In this document: positions 7,064 through 14,102 of the stretch, in pieces
How the letters are laid out: the number at the start of each line of letters is the position of its first letter
How positions within the stretch are numbered: position 1 is the stretch's first letter
Source: Eubacterium sp.
GTDB taxonomy: Bacteria > Bacillota > Clostridia > Lachnospirales > Lachnospiraceae
NCBI GenBank assembly: GCA_017477505.1
Contig: JAFUVQ010000054.1
Location: forward strand, 1 to 64,000
Direction: 5' to 3'
DNA: 64,000 bases
The notes under the pieces: generated by a model
Told to the model about the DNA's origin: nothing
Databases searched by the model: none
Seen by the model: only the letters and a program-made list of their open reading frames with translations
Translations under genes and position numbers: made by a program

Positions 7064-7203
7064 ACTTTTCGCAACGCCTTCATCAAATGCCTTATCTATC
7101 TCGTTATATATAACTGTTCCGCACATGGCTTTTTCAACCCCTTCCCTGATGGCATCGTCACTGCTATAAACCACATCTACAAGTTTATTTGTGCATTTAC
7201 GTA
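7046..7203 (-). pseudogene. C-terminal remnant of an Rpn/PD-(D/E)XK-family nuclease
   Basis: On the minus strand an open frame of about 52 codons runs from 7203 to a TGA at 7046-7048, with no start codon or upstream part; at its 5' side it is cut by repeat copy 3. The translation contains REGVEKAMCGTVIYNEIDKA, which aligns with KEGVDDIMRGTVLYTHADEL of the intact Rpn-family gene at 49649-50542, with VYSSDD aligned to IYNSSE before it. It is therefore the tail of a second, decayed family member. It is the only recognisable coding sequence on the minus strand in the window, and the terminator hairpin overlaps its end. Confidence 0.65.
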
Positions 7204-7235
7204 TCGGTGACAGGCACTTAACAGTTTGTTCATAT
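7204..7235 (+). repeat. Intergenic repeat, copy 3
   Basis: 32 bp matching the consensus through TTTGTTCATAT. It truncates the Rpn-family remnant on its left and precedes the radical SAM promoter on its right. Confidence 0.9.
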
Positions 7236-7321
7236 CTGCACTGTCAGTGACGGACCCCGTGCGCATGTCGCAAGTGACATATTTATTTTGCACTGAAAAT
7301 GATTTAACTGAAGTTTACATG

Positions 7322-7350
7322 TTGACAAATAATGTGTGGCAAAATATAAT
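7322..7350 (+). promoter_or_regulatory. Consensus sigma-A promoter of the radical SAM gene
   Basis: TTGACA (7322-7327), 17-nt spacer, TATAAT (7345-7350): both hexamers perfect. About 25 bp of leader precede the ATG at 7382. Confidence 0.85.
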
Positions 7351-7381
7351 ATGATAAAATACAAATCGGGAGAATAGCATT

Positions 7382-8479
7382 ATGGATGAATCATTTGATA
7401 TTCAGAAATATATGACACACGGGGTTGAAAGTGTAGTTGCTGATGCAATTAAAGCTACTCGAAAGAATCCGCGCGAAAGTGCATTTATGGTCAGATTTGC
7501 TGCAGCCAGCAGAGATGCGTCCAGAAGAAGACTGAAACTGGAAAAAGAGGGGGAGCATGTCCCGCCATTTCTTATTACCAGTATTACCAGTAGCTGTAAT
7601 CTGCACTGTGAAGGATGTTATTCAAGATGTAACAATTCAACTACAGATAACGCTCCGGTGAATCAGCTTTCGGACGAAGACTGGGCCAGGGTATTTGATG
7701 AAGCAGAAGAGTTGGGGGTTAGTTTTATCCTCATTGCAGGAGGCGAACCAATGCTCAGAAGAGGAGTTATAGAAGCGGCTTCCAAAAGGAAGAACATTCT
7801 TTTTCCAGTCTTTACAAACGGTACATTTATGACAAAATCTTACTTTAATCTTTTTGATATGAACCGTAATATTGTACCTATAATGAGTATAGAGGGCGAT
7901 AAGGAAATAACCGATGCACGAAGAGGAGAAGGCATATACGACAGGTTGATTTCGAATATGGATGAACTGCAGAGAAGGGGTATCATTTTTGGAGCATCAG
8001 TTACTGTAACAACAGATAATTACAAGGATGTAACTTCAAATGAATTTATCAGCAAATTATCAGCCAGAGGGTGTAAGGCTGTAATATATGTGGAATATGT
8101 TCCGGTGACAGATGAAAGTGCCGGGCTTGCTCCAACTGATGTTGAGAGACAGTATATGAATTCGGAAATCAGCAGGCTGCGTAATGAACGTACAGAGATG
8201 GTCTTTATATCATTTCCGGGGGACGAAAAGAGTTCAGGAGGATGCATTGCAGCCGGCAGAGGTTTTTTTCATATAAATTCTCATGGAGATGCTGAGCCAT
8301 GTCCTTTCTCACCTTATTCAGATACAAATGTCAGAGATACATCACTACGTGAGGCGATGAAGTCTAAGTTCTTCAGAAGAATGATAGAAGAAGGACTCCT
8401 GGGGGATGATCATAATGGTGGATGCGTATTGTTTGAAAAAAGAGATCGGGTTCAGGAATGCATTAAGGCATTGTCATAG
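7382..8479 (+). CDS. Radical SAM protein with SPASM-like C-terminus
   Basis: A 365-residue enzyme. The cluster motif CxxxCxxC is C72, C76, C79 (SCNLHCEGCY), followed by the AGGEP segment (ILIAGGEPMLRR, about residue 120) that contacts SAM. The C-terminal third holds GGCIAAG, DAEPCPF and GGCVLF cysteines spaced like auxiliary cluster (SPASM/twitch) ligands. Such proteins modify peptides or carry out tetrapyrrole-like chemistry; no precursor peptide gene is visible nearby. The first ~60 residues, before the barrel, form a helical extension rich in Arg. The ATG at 7382 has GGGAG upstream (7368-7372). The nitroreductase gene follows 38 bp later and is probably in the same transcript. Confidence 0.85.
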   Translation: MDESFDIQKYMTHGVESVVADAIKATRKNPRESAFMVRFAAASRDASRRRLKLEKEGEHVPPFLITSITSSCNLHCEGCYSRCNNSTTDNAPVNQLSDEDWARVFDEAEELGVSFILIAGGEPMLRRGVIEAASKRKNILFPVFTNGTFMTKSYFNLFDMNRNIVPIMSIEGDKEITDARRGEGIYDRLISNMDELQRRGIIFGASVTVTTDNYKDVTSNEFISKLSARGCKAVIYVEYVPVTDESAGLAPTDVERQYMNSEISRLRNERTEMVFISFPGDEKSSGGCIAAGRGFFHINSHGDAEPCPFSPYSDTNVRDTSLREAMKSKFFRRMIEEGLLGDDHNGGCVLFEKRDRVQECIKALS

Positions 8480-8517
8480 AAATAAGATTTTCAGTCATGG
8501 TACAGAAAGGAGTTATT

Positions 8518-9183
8518 ATGGATGTTAAGGAATTAATAAAAGAAAGACATAGTGTTCGACAGTTCAAGGATTTACCGATAGATGAAGAAATAAGGATAGT
8601 TTTAGATGAATTTGTCAAGGCAACCAATGAAGAAAGCGGTTTAAATATTCAGGTTATATACGATGACCCGGAATGCTTTAATACATTGCTTGCACACTAT
8701 GGAAGATTTAGAAATGCTGTGAATTATATCGCACTTGTAGGAAATAAAGCTATAGAAAATCTCGAAGAAAAATGTGGATACTATGGAGAGAAAATAGTTC
8801 TGAAGGCACAGGAATTAGGCTTAAACACATGCTGGGTTGGAGGAACCTATGGTAAGGGAAAATGCAAAGCTGATATAGAAAAAGGTGAAAAAATCATATG
8901 TGTTATAGCTTTGGGATATGGTGAAAATGAAGGCTCCAAACATAAGTCAAAACCTGTAGATAAACTGTGTAATGTGTCTGAGGAAGATATGCCTACATGG
9001 TTTAAAAATGGAATGGTTGCTGTCAGGATGGCTCCGACGGCTCTCAATCAGCAGAAATTCTACGTCACATTAAGAGATGATAAAGTAACAATTTCCGCGC
9101 AGAAAGGTCCATTCACAAATGTGGATCTTGGAATTGTGAAGTACCATTTTGAGGTGGTAACCGGTAGGAAATGTGTTGATTAA
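8518..9183 (+). CDS. Nitroreductase-family flavoprotein
   Basis: A 221-residue protein. The N-terminus KERHSVRQFKD is the family's RRSxRxF-type FMN phosphate-binding segment; AQELGLNTCWVGG is the conserved second flavin segment. The family transfers hydride from NAD(P)H through FMN to nitro, quinone or enone groups, or acts in cofactor and peptide modification. The middle is compact, closer to the TM1586-like nitroreductases (NADH dehydrogenase/NAD(P)H nitroreductase branch) than to NfsB. Start: AAAGGAG (8506-8512) precedes ATG 8518; the upstream in-frame ATG at 8497 has no such site. It is paired with the radical SAM gene, and repeat copies bracket the pair. Confidence 0.85.
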   Translation: MDVKELIKERHSVRQFKDLPIDEEIRIVLDEFVKATNEESGLNIQVIYDDPECFNTLLAHYGRFRNAVNYIALVGNKAIENLEEKCGYYGEKIVLKAQELGLNTCWVGGTYGKGKCKADIEKGEKIICVIALGYGENEGSKHKSKPVDKLCNVSEEDMPTWFKNGMVAVRMAPTALNQQKFYVTLRDDKVTISAQKGPFTNVDLGIVKYHFEVVTGRKCVD

Positions 9184-9264
9184 ATGGATACAATAGATTG
9201 TCTGGAACTGATCAGCGTAAGAGGCAGCAGGTTCCCTGCCTCAAGGCATATCCCAGACACCGTT

Positions 9265-9298
9265 TCGGTGACAGGCACTTAACAGTTTGTTCATATTT
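9265..9298 (+). repeat. Intergenic repeat, copy 4
   Basis: Full 34-bp copy identical to copy 1. Confidence 0.9.
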
Positions 9299-9303
9299 AT
9301 ACA

Positions 9304-9320
9304 TCGGTGACAGGCACTTA
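9304..9320 (+). repeat. Intergenic repeat, copy 5 (partial)
   Basis: 17 bp (TCG + GTGACAGGCAC core + TTA), five bp after copy 4, then diverging. It shows that the left half can occur without the AACAGTTTGTT half. Confidence 0.85.
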
Positions 9321-9492
9321 GTACCAGGGCAAAGGATACGGAAATATGGTGTTAGAATGAACGCGCACATATTGAGAATAAAACTATAAATTATCGTAAG
9401 TGAATTTTACAGAAGGATTTTTTTAAAAACTTAACATATGTCAATGCTCATACAATAATGTAGTGTTATTATTTCTTTCAGGAGGTGACATC

Positions 9493-10188
9493 ATGAAAGA
9501 AAATGATATCAAAAATGCTGGAAAAGCATTAGCAATTACTACTACATTAACATTGTTTATAGCCGCTTTTGAGATGGTAAATGCACTTAGGTTTTACAAG
9601 CCTGGAATGAATTTGCTTGATATAGCAAGCTATGTACAGGCTAATAAGTGGATTTTTGCATTTACATTTATATTTGGCAATCTTGTATTACTTCCAAGCG
9701 CATTGTTTCTTTATAAGGCAAATGGAATCAGTCTTAAGAAAGAAACTTTCGAAAGGGAGACTCTTGGTGGAGATATTCTTTTAGGGGTTATACTTGCAAC
9801 TATCGCCAGCCTGATATCTCTTTTGTGGCTGCCTATTTATAAGGGACGGACAGAGCTTGCTTTTGTAGAAGATGGAAAGATGGGAGCAGGAGTAACTATT
9901 CTCTATGTTATTTCACTGGTTTTTGTAAGTGGAATATGCAAGGAAATATTCTACAGAGGATTTGCAAAAAGATTCTGTGGTCCGATATTTGGGGAGATGA
10001 CAGCGCTTCTTCTCTTTAATCTGCTTTTTGCACTGCTTGACTGGTATAATTTTGGATATTCCTTTGTGCTTGGTCTTATATGTATCTTTGGTTATCAGAA
10101 GAGAAAACACATGATAGTTCCGATGATAATACATGGCGGCACAAATCTGATCAGCATCGTATACATCATTGTTATGGGTGGTTATTAA
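9493..10188 (+). CDS. CPBP-family membrane protein with altered catalytic residues
   Basis: A 231-residue protein with about six to seven membrane segments, related to CPBP (CAAX/Abi) intramembrane metalloproteases. Active members carry EExxxR, FxxxH and HxxxN/D. Here motif 1 reads KEIFYR (K150-E151...R155), motif 2 reads FALLD (F179...D183) and motif 3 is intact (H214...N218). The first Glu and the motif-2 His are therefore replaced, which suggests reduced or lost proteolysis or a changed role. The start is ATG 9493 with AGGAGGT seven nt upstream. The stop codon overlaps the ribosome binding site of the Crp-like gene, so both are one translational unit. Confidence 0.75.
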   Translation: MKENDIKNAGKALAITTTLTLFIAAFEMVNALRFYKPGMNLLDIASYVQANKWIFAFTFIFGNLVLLPSALFLYKANGISLKKETFERETLGGDILLGVILATIASLISLLWLPIYKGRTELAFVEDGKMGAGVTILYVISLVFVSGICKEIFYRGFAKRFCGPIFGEMTALLLFNLLFALLDWYNFGYSFVLGLICIFGYQKRKHMIVPMIIHGGTNLISIVYIIVMGGY

Positions 10189-10197
10189 GGAGGTAGT

Positions 10198-10791
10198 ATG
10201 GATAAAGATTATTTTGTAAAACAGCTGATGATATTTGCAAAAAAATATGATGTCACTATAAGAGAGGAAATAGTTGGTGAGATTGTAAGTGCTGCAAGTT
10301 TTCGAATAGTGAAAAAAGGTGAGCTTCTTGCGTCAATCGGAGATGACACTACCTATGCGGGATTAGTTCTATCAGGACTGGCACGTGCCTATTACATAGA
10401 CAGTGATGGAAATGACATTACGAGAGGCTTTGCTCCTGAGGGAACTATGTTTATGGACGAGGGTTTTTTCGGTTACACAGAGAGAATCTGTATGTGGGAA
10501 GCACTTGAAGAAACAACCATCATGATTTGCAAGACGGAAGCCATAAAAAATATAATCAGAGAAAATGATTCTTTTAAGAATGTATGGATATATCTTTTGG
10601 AAAATGCCCTTCGATATAAGATATATAGAGAAAATGGTTTTCTCACTGAAAATGCAACTGAGAGATATATTCACTTCAAAAAGCTATTTCCTGAACTCAG
10701 TGAGAGAGTATCACAAAGACATATAGCAACATATCTTGGTATCGCACCGGAATCACTTAGCAGGATTAGACGCGCAATGAAGGATTTATAG
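10198..10791 (+). CDS. Crp/Fnr-family transcriptional regulator
   Basis: A 197-residue protein. Residues ~25-120 form a cyclic-nucleotide-binding-type beta roll (IVKKGELLASIGDDTTYAGLVLSGLARAYYID), and the C-terminus ends in a short helix-turn-helix VSQRHIATYLGIAPESLSRI that retains the family recognition helix (residues ~170-190). The wing after the recognition helix is short, as in many Clostridial Crp-like proteins related to Bacteroidetes-type regulators. The ligand cannot be read from sequence. AAGGAGG at 10187-10193 overlaps the preceding stop codon. It probably regulates the CPBP gene or its neighbours. An intrinsic terminator follows 22 bp later. Confidence 0.87.
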   Translation: MDKDYFVKQLMIFAKKYDVTIREEIVGEIVSAASFRIVKKGELLASIGDDTTYAGLVLSGLARAYYIDSDGNDITRGFAPEGTMFMDEGFFGYTERICMWEALEETTIMICKTEAIKNIIRENDSFKNVWIYLLENALRYKIYRENGFLTENATERYIHFKKLFPELSERVSQRHIATYLGIAPESLSRIRRAMKDL

Positions 10792-10812
10792 AAGGATATC
10801 CTAAGATAATTG

Positions 10813-10856
10813 ACGAGCTGTATGGCGGTGAGATTACCGCTATTCAGCTCGTTTTG
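10813..10856 (+). terminator. Terminator after the CPBP-Crp operon
   Basis: ACGAGCTG (10813-10820) pairs with CAGCTCGT (10845-10852), with an inner GCGGT/ACCGC stem, followed by TTTT. Confidence 0.8.
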
Positions 10857-10919
10857 ACTTGATCCTATTGATTATATCAAGAAACGTGATAAAACTGGTA
10901 CATAATTATTAGAGAATAA

Positions 10920-10946
10920 TCGGTGACATGCACTTAACAGTTTGTT
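10920..10946 (+). repeat. Intergenic repeat, copy 6
   Basis: 27 bp ending at TTTGTT; core reads GTGACATGCAC, a G-to-T change relative to the others. Confidence 0.88.
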
Positions 10947-10951
10947 AATAA

Positions 10952-10978
10952 TCGGTGACAGGCACTTAACAGTTTGTT
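10952..10978 (+). repeat. Intergenic repeat, copy 7
   Basis: 27 bp with the standard core; tandem with copy 6 at a 32-bp period. No further copy is seen to the right in the window. Confidence 0.88.
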
Positions 10979-11048
10979 AACAGTTTCGTAGTTATGCAGA
11001 AGTATTTTTGCTGTAAGTAACTTGTGATATCCGAAAGGCTGAATCTCG

Positions 11049-11077
11049 TTGAAAATGATATGACAATGTGTTAATAT
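11049..11077 (+). promoter_or_regulatory. Putative ychF-lgt promoter
   Basis: TTGAAA (11049-11054), 17-nt spacer, TAATAT (11072-11077). The same hexamers and spacing recur at the mraZ promoter. Confidence 0.4.
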
Positions 11078-11173
11078 TTTCTGGTTATACTTGGTTCTTT
11101 TCTAAGCGCGGGGCGTATAGGAAAGGGGTCTAGGCTCGTGAAACTCTATTAATAAATGAAAGAAGGAAAAACT

Positions 11174-12271
11174 ATGAAGCTCGGTATAGTCGGTTTGCCG
11201 AATGTCGGTAAATCCACATTGTTTAATTCGCTTACTAAGGCTGGAGCTGAATCAGCCAACTATCCGTTCTGTACTATTGATCCTAATGTGGGTATTGTTG
11301 CAGTTCCGGATGAGAGACTTGATGTTCTTACGAAAATGTATAATTCCGCAAAGACTACTCCTGCAGTTATTGAGTTCGTGGATATCGCCGGTCTTGTTAA
11401 AGGTGCATCGAAGGGTGAAGGACTTGGTAATCAGTTCCTTTCCAATATAAGGGAGACTGATGCGATTGTTCATGTTGTAAGATGTTTCGAAGATGATGAT
11501 GTAATTCATGTTGAGGGAACTGTCGATCCGATACGTGATATTGAAACTATTAACTATGAACTTATTCTTGCGGATATGGATGTCCTTGAGAGAAGGATAG
11601 CAAAGACTATTCGTGTTGCCAGAAATGATAAGGCTGCTGCAAAGGAACTTGATATGCAGAATCGTATCAAGAATCACCTTGGTGAGGGTAAGCTTGCAAA
11701 GACTCTCGAAATCACAGATGAGGAAGAACTTGCATGGTTCAAGGAATATAATCTGCTTACCGCAAAGCCTGTTATCTTTGCTGCAAATATAAGCGAAGAT
11801 GAGATGGCTGATGAAGGCGCGAACAATGAATATGTTAAGAAGGTAAGAGAGTATGCAGCTGAGACTGATTGTGAAGTTTTCACTGTATCAGCCAAGATGG
11901 AAGAGGAGATTTCTGAGCTTGATGACGAAGAGAAGAAGGAATTCCTTGCTGATATGGGACTTGCCGAGTCAGGGCTCGATAAGCTCATTAAGGCAAGCTA
12001 CAGGCTTCTTGGCCTTATAAGCTATCTTACTGCCGGTGAGACTGAATCAAGAGCATGGACTATCACAAAGGGCATGAAGGCACCTCAGGCAGCAGGAAAG
12101 ATTCATTCTGATTTTGAGCGCGGTTTCATTAAAGCTGAGGTTGTAAGTTATAATGACCTTATTGAAAGCGGTACTATGCAGGCGGCTAAGGAGAAGGGCC
12201 TTGTGAGACAGGAAGGAAAGGAGTACGTTGTTCAGGATGGAGATGTTATTCTCTTCAAGTTCAATGTGTAA
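11174..12271 (+). CDS. ychF: Ribosome-associated ATPase YchF/OLA1
   Basis: Obg-family P-loop protein of 365 residues, the standard YchF length. Walker A is GLPNVGKS (residues 7-14), NYPFCTIDPNVGIV is the family's switch region, and the C-terminal TGS-like domain starts near 285 (TAGETESRAWTITKG). YchF binds ATP rather than GTP because its NKxD motif is replaced by NxxE; here NISEDE is consistent. It associates with ribosomes and influences stress responses. The frame extends to 11156, but ATG 11174 gives the canonical MKLGIVG start and has AGAAGGA six nt upstream. lgt starts on the base after its stop codon. Confidence 0.95.
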   Translation: MKLGIVGLPNVGKSTLFNSLTKAGAESANYPFCTIDPNVGIVAVPDERLDVLTKMYNSAKTTPAVIEFVDIAGLVKGASKGEGLGNQFLSNIRETDAIVHVVRCFEDDDVIHVEGTVDPIRDIETINYELILADMDVLERRIAKTIRVARNDKAAAKELDMQNRIKNHLGEGKLAKTLEITDEEELAWFKEYNLLTAKPVIFAANISEDEMADEGANNEYVKKVREYAAETDCEVFTVSAKMEEEISELDDEEKKEFLADMGLAESGLDKLIKASYRLLGLISYLTAGETESRAWTITKGMKAPQAAGKIHSDFERGFIKAEVVSYNDLIESGTMQAAKEKGLVRQEGKEYVVQDGDVILFKFNV

Positions 12272-13342
12272 ATGATCATGGAAAATGGAATCTTTTTTCC
12301 CGGGATTCATGCTTTTTTCGGTAACATACCTTCAGGGTTTACCATTTTAGGATTTGAAATAAAGATTTATGCGATAATGGTATTTATCGGATTCGTTCTG
12401 GCTTACAAGATAGCGCAGTTTATAGGCAAGAAAGAAGGAATAAGTGATGAGCTTTACCTTGATTTTTTCCTGGCTATGGTAATTCCGTCTATAGTTGGAG
12501 CCAGACTGTACTATATTCTGTTCAGGCTTCCGAATTATACAAGTGGAACATTTGGCGAGAACCTTCTGGCTATGGTGAATATCAGACAGGGCGGCCTTGC
12601 TGTTTACGGAGGACTTATAGCAGGTACCATAACAGCATTCATTTTTTGTAAAGTGAAGAAGATAAGCGCCGGAAGATTCGCGGATACAATTTTTCCGGGA
12701 GTTTTGATAGGTCAGATGCTCGGGCGCTGGGGTAATTTCTTCAATAGAGAGGCTTTCGGCGGATTTACAAAGTCATTTCTTCGAATGGCCATTCCGGTAA
12801 ATTACTTTGATAAACAGGGTACATTGGCATATTATCTGGATGAGGGTATTATTACAAATGATATGCTGACAAATATGGAGCAGGTCAAGGAACAGGCCTG
12901 TATTACAGTATGGCCGACATTTCTTCTGGAAGGAATGTGCTGCCTCACAGCATTTATAATTCTTATGTTATACAGAAAGCATAAGAAGTTTGACGGAGAG
13001 ATTACCTTATTATATGCAATGTTCTATGGGCTGGGAAGGTTTGGTGTTGAAGCGCTCAGAACTGATTCACTTATGGCCGGCTCCCTAAAGATATCTCAGG
13101 TGCTTGCAGCTGTATGTGTTGCAGTTTCACTTGGGCTTATCATTTACATACGTATTTCCGGCAAGGGCAGGCTTGATACTGCACCTATATTACCACCTGA
13201 TAATGCATCCCATGGAGGCAAAGTGGAGGATGAATCCCCTAAAGACAAATCCGACGACGCATCCGGTGGAAACGAAGTGGAGGATGAATCCCATGAAGAC
13301 AAACCGGACAATGTATCCGGTGGGACGCAGTCCCATAAATGA
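12272..13342 (+). CDS. lgt: Prolipoprotein diacylglyceryl transferase with repetitive tail
   Basis: Membrane enzyme that attaches diacylglycerol from phosphatidylglycerol to the lipobox cysteine of prolipoproteins. The Lgt signature GRWGNFFNREAFGG is at residues ~151-164, QGGLAVYGGLIAG precedes it, and about seven membrane segments are present. After the last helix (~residue 295) is a hydrophilic tail of ~60 residues made of an 18-residue acidic repeat (VEDES...DKSDDASGG), absent from typical Lgt. ATG 12272 directly follows the ychF TAA and no ribosome binding site is visible, so translational coupling is likely; ATG 12278 is an alternative. A terminator follows at 13404. Confidence 0.93.
   Translation: MIMENGIFFPGIHAFFGNIPSGFTILGFEIKIYAIMVFIGFVLAYKIAQFIGKKEGISDELYLDFFLAMVIPSIVGARLYYILFRLPNYTSGTFGENLLAMVNIRQGGLAVYGGLIAGTITAFIFCKVKKISAGRFADTIFPGVLIGQMLGRWGNFFNREAFGGFTKSFLRMAIPVNYFDKQGTLAYYLDEGIITNDMLTNMEQVKEQACITVWPTFLLEGMCCLTAFIILMLYRKHKKFDGEITLLYAMFYGLGRFGVEALRTDSLMAGSLKISQVLAAVCVAVSLGLIIYIRISGKGRLDTAPILPPDNASHGGKVEDESPKDKSDDASGGNEVEDESHEDKPDNVSGGTQSHK
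13201..13335 (+). repeat. 54-bp tandem repeat in the lgt tail
   Basis: GTGGAGGATGAATCCC recurs at 13223 and 13277, exactly 54 bp (18 codons) apart; a third, partial unit follows. Encodes the acidic tail of Lgt. Confidence 0.8.
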
Positions 13343-13403
13343 TATTTTATAGCATTCAAAACTATATATAGTGGTCTGAGATAATGCGGACACAAGATAC
13401 AGA

Positions 13404-13431
13404 AGAACCACCAAAAGGTGGTTCTTTTTTT
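13404..13431 (+). terminator. Terminator after lgt
   Basis: AGAACCACC (13404-13412), AAAA loop, GGTGGTTCT (13417-13425), then TTTTTT. It isolates ychF-lgt from the division cluster. Confidence 0.92.
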
Positions 13432-13499
13432 GTGCAAAATAGACAAAGAAATTCAAAAAACATTATGCAAATTATTTTAAGATTTGTTCGAAAAGTTCC

Positions 13500-13528
13500 T
13501 TGAAAAGGGGAAATAAATGGTTTAATAT
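13500..13528 (+). promoter_or_regulatory. dcw-cluster promoter
   Basis: TTGAAA (13500-13505), 17-nt spacer, TAATAT (13523-13528). The MraZ boxes start 8 bp downstream. Confidence 0.6.
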
Positions 13529-13535
13529 GTAACAC

Positions 13536-13582
13536 AAGTGGGGGAAAGTGGCTCTAAGTGGCTTGAAAGGTACACGAAGTGG
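13536..13582 (+). promoter_or_regulatory. MraZ-binding direct repeats
   Basis: AAGTGG at 13536, 13546, 13556 and 13577, that is, spacings of 10, 10 and 21 bp, with a degenerate AAAGGT at 13566 completing a ~10-bp period. MraZ is known to bind 3-4 direct repeats of a GTG(G)-type pentamer spaced by one helical turn in front of mraZ. The position, at the expected +1, fits autorepression. Confidence 0.75.
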
Positions 13583-13640
13583 TGAATTTGAAGCTGGTTT
13601 AGAACGCTAAGAAATCATTTCAGGAAAGGAGGAATAAGTC

Positions 13641-14084
13641 GTGAATAGAAACATGATGGGTACTTATTACCATAATGTAGATTCTAAAGGCAGACTTATT
13701 GTTCCTGCAAAACTGAGAGATCTTCTTGGAAGTGAGTTTGTTGTTACAAAAGGACAGGATACGAATCTTTATCTTTTCTCCTATAACGAATGGGATGGAT
13801 TTGCAGATAAACTGAATGCTCTTCCTAATAATAAAGAGAACAGAATGGTTAAGAGATACTTCATGGGAAATGCAAGTCCGGTGGAGGTTGATTCCCAGGG
13901 AAGAATTGTGATACCTGCAAAGCTTAGACAGGATGCACAGATTGAGAAGGAAGTTGTTATAGTCGGTGCCGGAAACAAGGCTGAGATATGGAGTGAGAAA
14001 CTCTGGAATATAGCTGAAGAAGAACCGGATTACTCGCAGGATGCTGTAAACGACAGAATTGATGCACTTGGTATAAGCATATAA
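13641..14084 (+). CDS. mraZ: Transcriptional regulator MraZ
   Basis: A 147-residue protein with two AbrB/SpoVT-like (SpoVT-AbrB) beta-barrel repeats: residues 5-50 (YYHNVDSKGRLIVPAKLRD) and 77-120 (VEVDSQGRIVIPAKLRQ). MraZ forms a ring and represses its own operon by binding the direct repeats upstream, which are present here. The start is GTG 13641, preceded by AAAGGAGG (13625-13632) with 8-nt spacing. First gene of the division cluster; rsmH follows 18 bp after. Confidence 0.95.
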   Translation: MNRNMMGTYYHNVDSKGRLIVPAKLRDLLGSEFVVTKGQDTNLYLFSYNEWDGFADKLNALPNNKENRMVKRYFMGNASPVEVDSQGRIVIPAKLRQDAQIEKEVVIVGAGNKAEIWSEKLWNIAEEEPDYSQDAVNDRIDALGISI

Positions 14085-14102
14085 AGAAGCGGGTCATCGG
14101 AT

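Larger units (their letters stand above)
9184..9492 (+). other. Intergenic region with repeats and a small hairpin
   Basis: Holds a GAGGCAG/CTGCCTC hairpin near 9220-9242 without a U-tract, repeat copies 4 and 5, and a possible -10 TACAAT (9451-9456) without a convincing -35. The 63-codon frame at 9198-9389 runs through the repeats and is not credible as a gene. Confidence 0.5.

Noticed and set aside
9198..9389. 63-codon frame after the nitroreductase
   Set aside because: It reads through two copies of the intergenic repeat and has no ribosome binding site.
2953..10978. Integron-type gene cassette array with attC sites
   Set aside because: Repeat copies separate gene blocks in one orientation and contain ACTTAAC, which fits the attC half-site RYYYAAC, but no matching GTTRRRY core, no long imperfect palindrome of attC length and no integrase gene are visible.
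2953..10978. CRISPR array
   Set aside because: Copies are spaced irregularly by whole genes, are only partly palindromic, and no cas genes occur.
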